64,000 nt of DNA, taken from assembly GCF_016427535.1 (NCBI RefSeq), contig NZ_JAELXV010000006.1, positions 124,001-188,000 of the forward strand. Reading direction: 5' to 3'. Position 1 is the stretch's first letter, and each line of letters opens with the position of its first letter. This DNA comes from Hymenobacter sp. BT559 (GTDB lineage: Bacteria > Bacteroidota > Bacteroidia > Cytophagales > Hymenobacteraceae). The notes beneath the pieces are model-generated. The model ran no database searches and was not told the origin of the DNA. It saw nothing but the letters and a program-made list of their open reading frames with translations. Below are positions 16,240 through 23,892 of this stretch, in pieces. Both the position numbers and the translations under genes were made by a program.

Positions 16240-16597
16240 ACTGCGGTGGGAATGAGCGGAGAACGAGTGCGTAGCACCAAGCGGCCTCAGCGGCGTTTGG
16301 GTGAGCCAAGTAGCACACATTCGGCCCAATACTATCGCCTTCTGCCGTAGTTTTGGTAAATACTATAGGTAATATGCACTATTATTCTCCTTGAGCAGGT
16401 TTTATTATAATTTCCTAGGTGAATATTTCGCTATAAATGTGACTGTAGCCCTATTATTCATTTAGCATTTAAAATATTATCAAACAATAATTTTAGATAT
16501 AAAACAAGGGTTTTAATGAATAAATTACCAGCTATACCTACTAAGCAAACCTATACCACTTTAGCAACAAACACACATATTCCTCTGCACACACAGC
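16240..16597. other. AT-rich gap of about 360 bases upstream of the porin-like gene
   Basis: No gene is visible. From about 16360 to 16580 the stretch is much richer in A and T than its surroundings (for instance AATATTATCAAACAATAATT), as expected of a promoter region for the porin-like gene on the minus strand. I could not pick a convincing promoter pair. One CCTAGG lies within it, near 16415. Confidence 0.5.
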
Positions 16598-16650
16598 CTC
16601 TAAAGCCAAGAGGCTGCTTCTTAGCGAGAAGCAGCCTCTTGGCTTTAGAG
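16598..16650 (-). terminator. Perfect 24-bp hairpin after the MFS gene
   Basis: Bases 16598-16621 (CTCTAAAGCCAAGAGGCTGC...) pair perfectly with 16627-16650 around a five-base loop. It lies just past the stop codon of the MFS gene at 16672 on the minus strand. Confidence 0.75.
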
Positions 16651-16671
16651 CACCTAGGTCCTCCCTAGGCC

Positions 16672-17937
16672 TTACTCTAGGTAGTTCAGGTCTTTAGCAT
16701 AGGTTTCGGGCAAAGTGCTGGCACTGAAGAAGGCCAACGCCAGCAGCACCGCGCCGATGATGCCCGCGCTGCCGACCATGCCCAGGGCCGGCACTGCCTT
16801 TAGGTATTGGAAAACCGGCACGATAACCACCGTGGCCCCGCGGGCAAAATTGGGCACGGTGGTGGCCACCGTGGCGCGCAGGTTGGTGCCAAACTGCTCG
16901 GCCGCCACCGTCACAAAAAGCGCCCAGAACCCGCCGGCGTACCCAATTAGAAAGCAGGCCCCGTAGAAGAGCGTGGGGCCAGCGCCGCGCAAGCCCAGCA
17001 GGTAAAAGGCCACTGAACCCGCCGACGCGATGATGAAGAGTTGCAGCGTGCGGTTGCGGCTGCGCATCCACTGGCTCAGGGCGCCGCTGGTGAAGTCGCC
17101 GAGCGTGAGCCCGAAGTAGCACCAGAAGATGCTGAGGCCGCCCGTCACGGGCTCTTGCAGGCCAAACTGCTTGCCAAACTCAGGGGCTAGGGTGATGAGA
17201 ATACCCACCAAAAACCAGAACGGCGTGCCGATGAGCAAGCAGCGCAGGTACCGGTAAAACCGCGGCCCGTTGGTAAACAGGCTCAGGAAGTTGCCGCGCG
17301 CCACGTTTGCTTCCTTGGTTTGCTCAAACATGCCCGACTCGAACACGCTGGCCCGCAACGCCAGCAGCGCCAGGCCCAGCCCACCGCCAATGAAGTAGGC
17401 GTTGCGCCAGCCAAATTTATTGCCCACTAGGTAGGCCACCATGGCGCCCGACACGCCCACCGAGGCCACTATCATGGTGCCGTAGCCGCGCTTTTCCTTG
17501 GGCAGCGTTTCGGCCACCAGCGTGATGCCCGCGCCCAGCTCGCCAGCCAGCCCGATGCCCGCTATCAGCCGCAGCCAGCCGTACTGCTCCACGTTTTGCA
17601 CAAAGCCGTTGGCAATGTTGGCCAACGAATACAGCAGAATGGAGCCAAACAGCACCGACAACCGGCCGCGCTTATCGCCCAGCACGCCCCACAGCACCCC
17701 GCCCAGAAGCATGCCCCACATCTGCATACTCAGCAGCTTCAGGCCCTGGTCGGTAATGGCGGCTGCGTCGGTGATGCCAATACCCTTCAGGCTATCAACC
17801 CGGATGATGCTGAACAGCACCAGGTCATAGATATCAACGAAATAGCCGAGCGAGGCCACAATAACGACGGCACTGAGCAGGCCCACCTCGGGGCGGCTGG
17901 CGGCGGGGGTACTGGTAGAAGGGAGGGGTTGACGCAT
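16672..17937 (-). CDS. MFS transporter
   Basis: 421 residues with about twelve membrane segments, from the ATG at 17937 (MRQPLPSTST); a longer start would add 14 residues without clear merit. The first helix reads VVIVASLGYFVDIYDLVLFS, and the loop 2-3 motif is present as GVLWGVLGDKRGRLSVLFGS, marking the major facilitator superfamily. GIGLAGELGAGITLVAETLP resembles the sugar/organic-acid porter branch. The substrate is unknown. It has its own terminator and points toward the porin-like gene, but a long AT-rich gap separates them. Confidence 0.9.
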   Translation of the reverse strand: MRQPLPSTSTPAASRPEVGLLSAVVIVASLGYFVDIYDLVLFSIIRVDSLKGIGITDAAAITDQGLKLLSMQMWGMLLGGVLWGVLGDKRGRLSVLFGSILLYSLANIANGFVQNVEQYGWLRLIAGIGLAGELGAGITLVAETLPKEKRGYGTMIVASVGVSGAMVAYLVGNKFGWRNAYFIGGGLGLALLALRASVFESGMFEQTKEANVARGNFLSLFTNGPRFYRYLRCLLIGTPFWFLVGILITLAPEFGKQFGLQEPVTGGLSIFWCYFGLTLGDFTSGALSQWMRSRNRTLQLFIIASAGSVAFYLLGLRGAGPTLFYGACFLIGYAGGFWALFVTVAAEQFGTNLRATVATTVPNFARGATVVIVPVFQYLKAVPALGMVGSAGIIGAVLLALAFFSASTLPETYAKDLNYLE

Positions 17938-18076
17938 GCTTGGAAATATGAAGTAGCCGACCGAGCGGCTTCGTTGCAAGGTGTTGCCACGGCTTTACCC
18001 CGGCAAAGTAGCGCGCGGGCGCAAGCCGCTAGTTTATCGTGACCTAAGGCGCTGCTGAGCTGCTATAGCTGCGGCC

Positions 18077-18499
18077 CTACCCCGCCCGGAAGCGCTCCCA
18101 GCGTATCATCATGTATTTGTCGCCCAGCTCAGTCACGACCAGGCCAGCGCTTTTCAGGTTTTCGGGCTTCTGGAAATACTCCGACAATTCTTTCTGATTG
18201 AGAATTTTATACGTCGGGTGGTAATCAGTCTGGCGCGGCGCCTTCACGCCGTATTTTTTCACCCAGTTCATTACCGACACGTGGCTGACACCGAGCAGGC
18301 GCTCGATTTCGCGGTAGCTCACGCCCTCTATGTAGAGTTGCAACGCCTTGATAACGTAGTACGGGTTGACCTCGCGGCCTACTTTGGCCACGGTGTAGTG
18401 GTAGCCGCAGCTCTTGCAGCGAAACCGCTGGCGGTCATTTACAACGCCGCTTTTGGTGGCTTCCTTGGCGTCGCACTTGGGGCAGGTGGGGGCGGTCAT
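18077..18499 (-). CDS. Orphan InsA-like zinc-ribbon helix-turn-helix protein
   Basis: 140 residues from the ATG at 18499. A zinc ribbon lies at the N-terminus (Cys6, Cys9, Cys28, Cys31 in CPKC and CKSC), followed by a helix-turn-helix (REIERLLGVSHVSVMNWVKKYG), just as in the InsA protein of IS1 and related transposase N-termini. The remaining 45 residues (KILNQKELSEYFQKP... ending YMMIRWERFRAG) are not a transposase catalytic domain. No InsB frame and no terminal inverted repeats are seen around it, so it is not a working insertion sequence. It could be a remnant or a domesticated DNA-binding regulator; the intact frame favours the latter. Confidence 0.82.
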   Translation of the reverse strand: MTAPTCPKCDAKEATKSGVVNDRQRFRCKSCGYHYTVAKVGREVNPYYVIKALQLYIEGVSYREIERLLGVSHVSVMNWVKKYGVKAPRQTDYHPTYKILNQKELSEYFQKPENLKSAGLVVTELGDKYMMIRWERFRAG

Positions 18500-18605
18500 G
18501 GGTGGGAAAGGGAGGATAGAGCACGCGAAGCTATACTGCTTTAGCAAAATAGCTTTACTGCCTTGCCCGCGTAGTGTTGCGCGCAGAGGTCCGCGGCCGG
18601 GTAAC

Positions 18606-19520
18606 CTAGGGCCACAGCGCCGCCCGCAGCGCATCCACGGCCAGTGCCAGGCGCGGCAAACTTAGGCGGTTCAGCGTATCGGTTTGCTCGTGGTAGTGCG
18701 CGTTGCGGTAAAAGGCCGTGTCGGTGAGCAGCAGCGCCGGGTAGCCGAAACGCCAGTAGTTGAGGTGGTCGGAAAAGTCGAGGCCCGGCAGCCAGGCCGG
18801 GGCCTTGAAGCGGCGCACCGGCAGCGCGGCACTTGCCCGGTAGCGCCGGGCCAGCCGCCGCCCCCAGCGCCCGCTGCCGCCCAGTTTCTGGGCCACGGTT
18901 ACGTAGTTGCCGCGGCTGCCATACAGGAGCTTGAGCGCGCCCACGGGGTAGCGCTGCGAGCCCAGGCGGTCGTCGTAGTAGCCCAGCATTTCGAGGGCTA
19001 CCATGCCGGTTACGGGCACGTGGGCAGCGCGCAGGCTGGCGGCGTGCACATAGCTGCCCATGTGCGGCGTGCGGAAATAGGGCGGCTCTTCGAGGGTGTA
19101 GGCTACGAGGTCGATGCGCTGGGGCAAGGTGTTGGCTTGGCCGAGCAGGCGCGCCAGCTCCAGCAGGGCGGCTATGCCGGTGCCGTTGTCGTCGGCCCCC
19201 GGCTGCTCGCCGCACACGTCGTAGTGCGCCCCGATGATGAGGCGCGGGCCAGTTTCGGGTCCAAAGCTGGCGATAACGTTTTGGTACGTGATGCCAGCAG
19301 CCGGCACTGGCTGGCGCACCACGCGGCCGCCCGCCGCCTGCAGGTGCCGAGCCAGGTAGGCGGCTACCGAGTCGAGCACGGCCGGGTGCGCGGCGCTGCG
19401 GGCGGGCTGCCGGCTGGTGAGGTAGCGCAGGTGCTGGCCCAGGCGGGCGGTATCGGTGGCGGCAGGCTGCGCCCGGCTTAGCGAGGGACCCAGTAGCAGG
19501 CAAAGCCAAAGAAGCTTCAT
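18606..19520 (-). CDS. Secreted M28-family zinc peptidase
   Basis: 304 residues with a signal peptide (MKLLWLCLLLGPSLSRAQ). The M28 metal site is complete: His99 in GAHYDVCG, the bridging Asp in GADDNGTG (residues 109-115), catalytic Glu144-Glu145 in TLEEPPYF, Glu177 in ALEMLGYY, and a C-terminal His in HYHEQTDTL. FSDHLNYW also fits the fold. Such enzymes are two-zinc aminopeptidases or glutaminyl-cyclase-like proteins in the periplasm or outside. The short length, without a PDZ or PA domain, is like the simpler aminopeptidases. The gene diverges from the unknown gene at 19568. Confidence 0.93.
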   Translation of the reverse strand: MKLLWLCLLLGPSLSRAQPAATDTARLGQHLRYLTSRQPARSAAHPAVLDSVAAYLARHLQAAGGRVVRQPVPAAGITYQNVIASFGPETGPRLIIGAHYDVCGEQPGADDNGTGIAALLELARLLGQANTLPQRIDLVAYTLEEPPYFRTPHMGSYVHAASLRAAHVPVTGMVALEMLGYYDDRLGSQRYPVGALKLLYGSRGNYVTVAQKLGGSGRWGRRLARRYRASAALPVRRFKAPAWLPGLDFSDHLNYWRFGYPALLLTDTAFYRNAHYHEQTDTLNRLSLPRLALAVDALRAALWP

Positions 19521-19567
19521 AAGCGCAAGCTACGGCCGACTTTTGCAGCCAGCCAGTTTACCGCGCC

Positions 19568-20161
19568 ATGCCCTACAAACCCAAACGCACGCTGCCGCGC
19601 AAACGCCGGCGCGGCCTGCGCCGCCATTGGCGCAACCACCAGCAGTGGGCGGCAGCGCCCCAAGCGCTTTCGCTGCGCTTGATGGAAAGCGTTCACAGTA
19701 ACACCGAGCAATTGGGCCTAGCGCCGTGGACAGTACACGGCAAGCCGCCACGCGCCATTCGGCAACTGTGGGCCAGCCGGCTACTGGCCGATTTCTTTGA
19801 CTGGCAGCGGCAGCTTACGGCTTTATATTCAGATTTCTGGCTATCCATCCGGCTATATGACCATCGGTTCGGATTGGCCCAGCTAGACGCTGCTACTCAC
19901 GAGCAGCAGGCCTACTTCGAGCGCCGATTCAGTGGCAAGGGAGTGGATGTACCATTACCGCCCGAGTATCAGTCGCTACCGGGAGCAGCGCAGCTTCGCT
20001 GGACTTGCTACCCTGAGGTAGACGTTTTGGAGCCCGCTGAGTTTGCCGAGCACGTTGCCTGGTATAAGCGCAAGCCCCACTGGACCGACCAAGACGCTAC
20101 TGGCAAAGACTGTGTGCTGGTGCAGACAGGCTACGTCTGGGTCGGCCGCGCGGCCACCTAG
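19568..20161 (+). CDS. Hypothetical protein, basic N-terminus
   Basis: 197 residues, not recognised. The first 30 residues are strongly basic (KPKRTLPRKRRRGLRRHWR), suggesting contact with nucleic acid or membrane. The rest is rich in Trp, Tyr and His (QLTALYSDFWLSIRLYDHRF, CYPEVDVLEPAEFAEHVAWY) and has no signal peptide or membrane helix. Codon use matches its neighbours. It starts 47 bases from the divergent peptidase gene and is followed within 40 bases by the flavin reductase gene, which seems to have its own -7 box. Confidence 0.75.
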   Translation: MPYKPKRTLPRKRRRGLRRHWRNHQQWAAAPQALSLRLMESVHSNTEQLGLAPWTVHGKPPRAIRQLWASRLLADFFDWQRQLTALYSDFWLSIRLYDHRFGLAQLDAATHEQQAYFERRFSGKGVDVPLPPEYQSLPGAAQLRWTCYPEVDVLEPAEFAEHVAWYKRKPHWTDQDATGKDCVLVQTGYVWVGRAAT

Positions 20162-20169
20162 GTCGGCCG

Positions 20170-20177
20170 TAGCTTTG
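20170..20177 (+). promoter_or_regulatory. Possible -7 box of the flavin reductase gene
   Basis: TAGCTTTG, a full match to the Bacteroidota TAnnTTTG -7 element, 24 bases before the ATG at 20201. No good -33 TTG is seen at the right distance. Confidence 0.35.
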
Positions 20178-20200
20178 GGCCCCTCACCCAGCCGCTTTCC

Positions 20201-21127
20201 ATGCCCACCGCCCACCGCCCCATCTCACCGGCCGACTTATCGCCGCCCGACTTTTACCAGTACATGATTGGGGCCATCGCGCCGCGGCCCATCGCGTTTG
20301 CCAGCACAGTTTCGGCCGAGGGCAAGGTGAACCTGAGCCCGTACAGCTTCTTCAACGTGATGAGCATGAACCCGCCCATCCTGGTGTTTTCGACCACTAG
20401 CCGGGGCCGCGACAACTCCGAGAAAGACACGCTGCTCAACGTGCGCGAGGTGCCCGAGGTGGTCATCAATATCTGCGATTACGCCCTGGTAGAACAGCTT
20501 TCGCTGGCCAGCGCCGAGTACCCCAAGGGCGTGAATGAGTTTTCCAAAGCCGGCCTCACCGAAGCCGCCTCCACGCAGGTGCGGCCGCCCCGCGTGGCCG
20601 AGTGCCCGGTGGCGTTTGAGTGCGTGGTCGAGCAAATCGTGCCCCTAGGCGCTGCACCTGGCCACGGCAACCTAGTGGTGTGCCGCGTGGTGCAGGCGCA
20701 CATCCGTGAGGATATTTTGCTCGATGGCCGCCCCGGCGTCGACCCCTTGAAGTTTGAGGCCGTGTCGCGCCTGGGCGGCGACTGGTACAGCCGCCTCACG
20801 CCCGAGAACCTCTTCAAAGTAGGCCGCCCCAACCAGCGCCTAGGTATCGGCTTCGACGAGCTACCGCCGCACATCCGGCACAGCAACGTGCTCACCGGCA
20901 ACCACCTTGCTAAGCTCGCCAACGTGGAGCGCGCCGCCCTGCCCACGCCGGCGCAAATAGAGGAAATCAAAACCGAGCCGATGGTAGCGTACCTGCTCAA
21001 CAAGCACCGCGCCGATGCCGCCGAGCAGGCGCAGCAGCTGACGCTGCTGGCCCGGCAGTGGCTCGATGAAAACCGCGTAGCTGAGGCCTGGCGTGTGCTG
21101 CTACTGGCGCCGCCGTCGGCTACCTAG
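20201..21127 (+). CDS. Flavin reductase-like FMN-binding protein
   Basis: 308 residues. The N-terminal 200 residues match the flavin-reductase-like split-barrel domain: MIGAIAPRPIAFASTVSAEG, LSPYSFFNVMSMNPPILVFS, KDTLLNVREVPEVVIN and SAEYPKGVNEFSKAG are the typical FMN-contact stretches. It probably binds FMN and reduces flavin or a small molecule; the substrate is not known. The last 100 residues (ending with alpha-helical QQLTLLARQWLDENRVAEAWR) extend beyond the common domain. A terminator hairpin follows that is shared with the convergent DUF2911 gene. Confidence 0.92.
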   Translation: MPTAHRPISPADLSPPDFYQYMIGAIAPRPIAFASTVSAEGKVNLSPYSFFNVMSMNPPILVFSTTSRGRDNSEKDTLLNVREVPEVVINICDYALVEQLSLASAEYPKGVNEFSKAGLTEAASTQVRPPRVAECPVAFECVVEQIVPLGAAPGHGNLVVCRVVQAHIREDILLDGRPGVDPLKFEAVSRLGGDWYSRLTPENLFKVGRPNQRLGIGFDELPPHIRHSNVLTGNHLAKLANVERAALPTPAQIEEIKTEPMVAYLLNKHRADAAEQAQQLTLLARQWLDENRVAEAWRVLLLAPPSAT

Positions 21128-21136
21128 GGCAGTTTT

Positions 21137-21197
21137 ACCCAACAAAAAGGGCCCGCCACGCAGCTCCTTCGAGCTACGCGGCGGGCCCTTTTTGGGT
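21137..21197. terminator. Bidirectional terminator
   Basis: ACCCAACAAAAAGGGCCCGC at 21137 pairs with GCGGGCCCTTTTTGGGT ending at 21197; a run of five T or A follows the GC stem on both strands. It serves the convergent flavin reductase and DUF2911 genes. Confidence 0.88.
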
Positions 21198-21210
21198 AGG
21201 CCAATGCAGC

Positions 21211-21792
21211 TTATTTCACGGTAAACGAGGCGGCAGTGTTAGCCCACGCCATCGTCACTTTGCCCGACTTATCGGCCGTGATGGTGAACTGCTCGGCGGG
21301 CTGAGTTAGCGGCTTGGGCTTCACTTTCACGCGCAGCACGTCGTCGGCAGCCTTGTATTCGTAGGCGCCCCACTGCTTGGCGGTTTTGTTGAATATCACC
21401 GTCCACTCAGTGGGGCCGGGGATGGTGAACAGCGAATAAGTGCCAGCGGGCAGCGCCTGGCCTTCAATCTTCACGTCTTTGCTCACCGTGAAGGTCGTGG
21501 CCTCGTTGGCGCCGGTGCGCCACACCTCGCCGGTGGGGGCCAGGGGGCTTTTCTCGCCAAAGGCCGCGCGGCCTTTCAGCGATGGGCGGCTGTAGTCGAT
21601 GGTGACATCGGTGCCGCGCACGGTGGTTTTGACTACAGCCGGCGGGCTCGGGCGCTTAGATTTATCTTCGGGCATCTTGGCCGGCGCCGGCGTGGTTTGA
21701 GTTTCCACTTGGGCTTGTGCCGAATGAGCACTGAAAGCAAGCGCAGTAGCCGTGATGGCAGCTACGAAAAGCGAGGAGGAATAGAAACGCAT
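21211..21792 (-). CDS. DUF2911 domain protein, secreted
   Basis: 193 residues from the ATG at 21792 (MRFYSSSLFVAAITATALAFSAHSAQA), which gives a proper signal peptide; an upstream start would bury it. The mature protein has the DUF2911 pattern common in Bacteroidota: TVRGTDVTIDYSRPSLKGR, then GEVWRTGANEATTFTVSKDV, LPAGTYSLFTIPG and EWTVIFNK. The function of the family is unknown; the beta-rich repeats suggest a periplasmic binding or structural role. A possible -7 box (TACGTTTC on the minus strand) lies at 21811-21818. Confidence 0.93.
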   Translation of the reverse strand: MRFYSSSLFVAAITATALAFSAHSAQAQVETQTTPAPAKMPEDKSKRPSPPAVVKTTVRGTDVTIDYSRPSLKGRAAFGEKSPLAPTGEVWRTGANEATTFTVSKDVKIEGQALPAGTYSLFTIPGPTEWTVIFNKTAKQWGAYEYKAADDVLRVKVKPKPLTQPAEQFTITADKSGKVTMAWANTAASFTVK

Positions 21793-21876
21793 GTGAAGAG
21801 AAAGAAAGGTGAAACGTAATCTATTATTGGTGGGCGGTGCCATAAGTATCAACCCCTACAATAAGTTTACTTAAGA

Positions 21877-22290
21877 ATGCTTCCAGAATCAGAAACTTAC
21901 TGGACGGCCATAGCTAACATAGTGGCTGACCGACCTTATGGACCGGGAGGCGCCGAAATACGCCCCGCCAGCAAGCACTTTGCGCCAGGTGCCAAAGTAT
22001 ACATCATCGGCTGGTTCCCCGGCACATGTAGCCGCGTAGTGGTAATAGGCTTACATCGCAAAACCAAGCGGATGATAAAGCTGGTAATAGCAGTAGATTT
22101 CTTAGAGAATTTCAAGTCAAAAGTCTGCTATACTCCGGCGGTTATTGCCTTAATCAAAGCGCATTTTGCCAGTGATGATATCACGCGCTTGGATAAGGAG
22201 TTTTCGGAATCACTTTGCGTCACGCTGCCCATATGGAAAGCTCAAGAGCTGAGGGATAAGGCTCAGGCTCGGGCAAGAGCGGCTTCCTAG
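21877..22290 (+). CDS. Hypothetical protein
   Basis: 137 residues, not recognised. The centre has a run of beta strands (HFAPGAKVYIIGWFPGTCSR, VVVIGLHRKTKRMIKLVIAV) that could form a small barrel, and the end is a basic helix (QELRDKAQARARAAS). There is no signal peptide. Its base composition is clearly lower in GC than the flanking genes (many ATA, TTA and AAA codons), hinting at a different origin. Its stop codon overlaps that of the convergent MHS transporter by four bases, so the two genes share their ends with no terminator between. Confidence 0.72.
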   Translation: MLPESETYWTAIANIVADRPYGPGGAEIRPASKHFAPGAKVYIIGWFPGTCSRVVVIGLHRKTKRMIKLVIAVDFLENFKSKVCYTPAVIALIKAHFASDDITRLDKEFSESLCVTLPIWKAQELRDKAQARARAAS

Positions 22291-23570
22291 GATACATCCA
22301 TGTGGCCGCTGGCCCGGGTGTCGCCCATGCGCCAGTACACCAGCAGCGACAGCAGCGCGCAGCCCGTCACGTACCAGTAAAACCACTCCTCACGGCCTTG
22401 CTCCTTAGCAAAAAGCGCGATGTATTCGGCCGTGCCGCCAAAGATGGCTACTGTGAGCGCATAGGGCAGTCCCACCCCTAGGGCCCGCACCTGGGTCGGA
22501 AACAGCTCGGCCTTCACCACCGCGTTGATGCTGGTGTAGGCACTCACTACAAACAGCGCCGCCACCAGCAGCCCCAGGGCCGCCCCCGCGCTGGTAGTGT
22601 GCGCCAGCAGCCGCAGCAGCGGCACGGTGCCTAGGGTGGCCGCCACCCCAAAAAACAGCAGCACCGGCCGCCGCCCCACCCTATCCGAAACGGCGCCCAG
22701 CAGCGGCTGAAACACCAGCGCCACCGCCATCGCCCCGAAGGAAATGAGCGTGGCCTGCTCCTTGCTGAAGCCGCTGGTGTTCACCAAAAACTTCTGCGCG
22801 TAGGTCGTGAACGTATAAAACGCCAGCGTGCCCCCCAGGGTGAGGCCCACCACCGTGAAGCTGGCTCTAGGGTATGCCAGCAACTGTTTGAAAGCCGAAG
22901 GCCTGGCCGCCCGGGCGGCGGGCGCATCATTGTGCTCTTGCTCGAAGGCGGCCGTTTCGCGCATGTGCTGGCGCAGGTAGAGCGCCCCCAGGGCCGCCCC
23001 CGCCCCGATTATAAACGGCACCCGCCAACCCCAGCTCGTCATTTCGGCGGGCGATAAAAACTGTTGGAGCGCCAGCTGCACGCTCAAAGCCAACAGCTGC
23101 CCGCCCATGAGGGTCAGATACTGAAAGCTCGACCAGAAGCCCCGGTGCCGAGCCCCCGCCATTTCGGAAAGGTAGGTGGCCGAAGTGCCGTACTCGCCGC
23201 CCACGCTAATGCCCTGCAGCAGCCGCGCCACCAGCAGCAAGGCCGGCGCGCCCAGTCCGATACGCTCGTAGCCTGGCGCTACTGCAATGAGCAGCGAGCC
23301 GCCCGCCATCAACTGCACCGAAAGCAGCAGCGCCGCCCGCCGGCCCCGCTTATCGGCATACGCACCGAGCAGGGCGGCACCTAGGGGCCGCATCAAGAAG
23401 CCCACCGCGAAGATGGCAGCCGTGTTCAGCAGCTGCGCCGTGGCGCTTGATTTTGGGAAAAAGACTGGCGCGAAGTACAAGGCAAACGCCGAGTAGACGT
23501 ACCAATCATACCACTCCACCAAGTTGCCAATGGAGCCGGAAATGATGGAGCGAAGCGGGGAAGTAGCCAT
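22287..23570 (-). CDS. MHS-type MFS transporter (KgtP-like)
   Basis: 427 residues, twelve membrane segments. It carries the metabolite:H+ symporter signatures GSIGNLVEWYDWYVYSAFAL, RPLGAALLGAYADKRGRRAA and LLQGISVGGEYGTSATYLSE, and GAVSDRVGRRPVLLFFG in the second half. KgtP (2-oxoglutarate) and related permeases show the same pattern, so a dicarboxylate or similar acid is a fair guess. This is the second MHS protein of the window, only distantly like the one at 13047. No operon partner is evident: both neighbours face the other way or lie across a repeat. Confidence 0.93.
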   Translation of the reverse strand: MATSPLRSIISGSIGNLVEWYDWYVYSAFALYFAPVFFPKSSATAQLLNTAAIFAVGFLMRPLGAALLGAYADKRGRRAALLLSVQLMAGGSLLIAVAPGYERIGLGAPALLLVARLLQGISVGGEYGTSATYLSEMAGARHRGFWSSFQYLTLMGGQLLALSVQLALQQFLSPAEMTSWGWRVPFIIGAGAALGALYLRQHMRETAAFEQEHNDAPAARAARPSAFKQLLAYPRASFTVVGLTLGGTLAFYTFTTYAQKFLVNTSGFSKEQATLISFGAMAVALVFQPLLGAVSDRVGRRPVLLFFGVAATLGTVPLLRLLAHTTSAGAALGLLVAALFVVSAYTSINAVVKAELFPTQVRALGVGLPYALTVAIFGGTAEYIALFAKEQGREEWFYWYVTGCALLSLLVYWRMGDTRASGHMDVS

Positions 23571-23613
23571 AGCCGCGAAGGTAGCGGCAGAGGCAAGTTG
23601 GCAGCGGAGCCTG

Positions 23614-23801
23614 GCGTGAGTTTAGCGCAGCGTACCTCGTGCATGCTTATGACGTGGCGTTTTCAACTCCACTGCCGCAACGCGGCATTCGACATTAGAG
23701 GAGTCAGGCAATAAGGCCCCATCGCCGCTTGCCGCGTTGCGGCAGATGAGGTATAACCTCATCGTCAATGTTGTCACGAGTTACGCTGCGCTAAACTCGC
23801 G
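23614..23801. repeat. Nested inverted-repeat element in a 320-base gap
   Basis: Outer arms 23614-23641 and 23774-23801 match in 26 of 28 bases (core GAGTTTAGCGCAGCGTA). Inside, ACTGCCGCAACGCGGCA near 23670 is inverted at TGCCGCGTTGCGGCAG near 23730, and a third small hairpin (GATGAGGTATAACCTCATC) lies at 23745-23763. No frame of note is inside. It resembles a miniature inverted-repeat element. The rest of the gap 23571-23892 shows nothing I can name. Confidence 0.65.
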
Positions 23802-23892
23802 CCAGTTTGGTAGCCCAAATGGGGGCTAGATACTTCACTACACTCATCATGGCTTGATTTATATTATCTTATCTCTAGGAGAAGTGTATACC

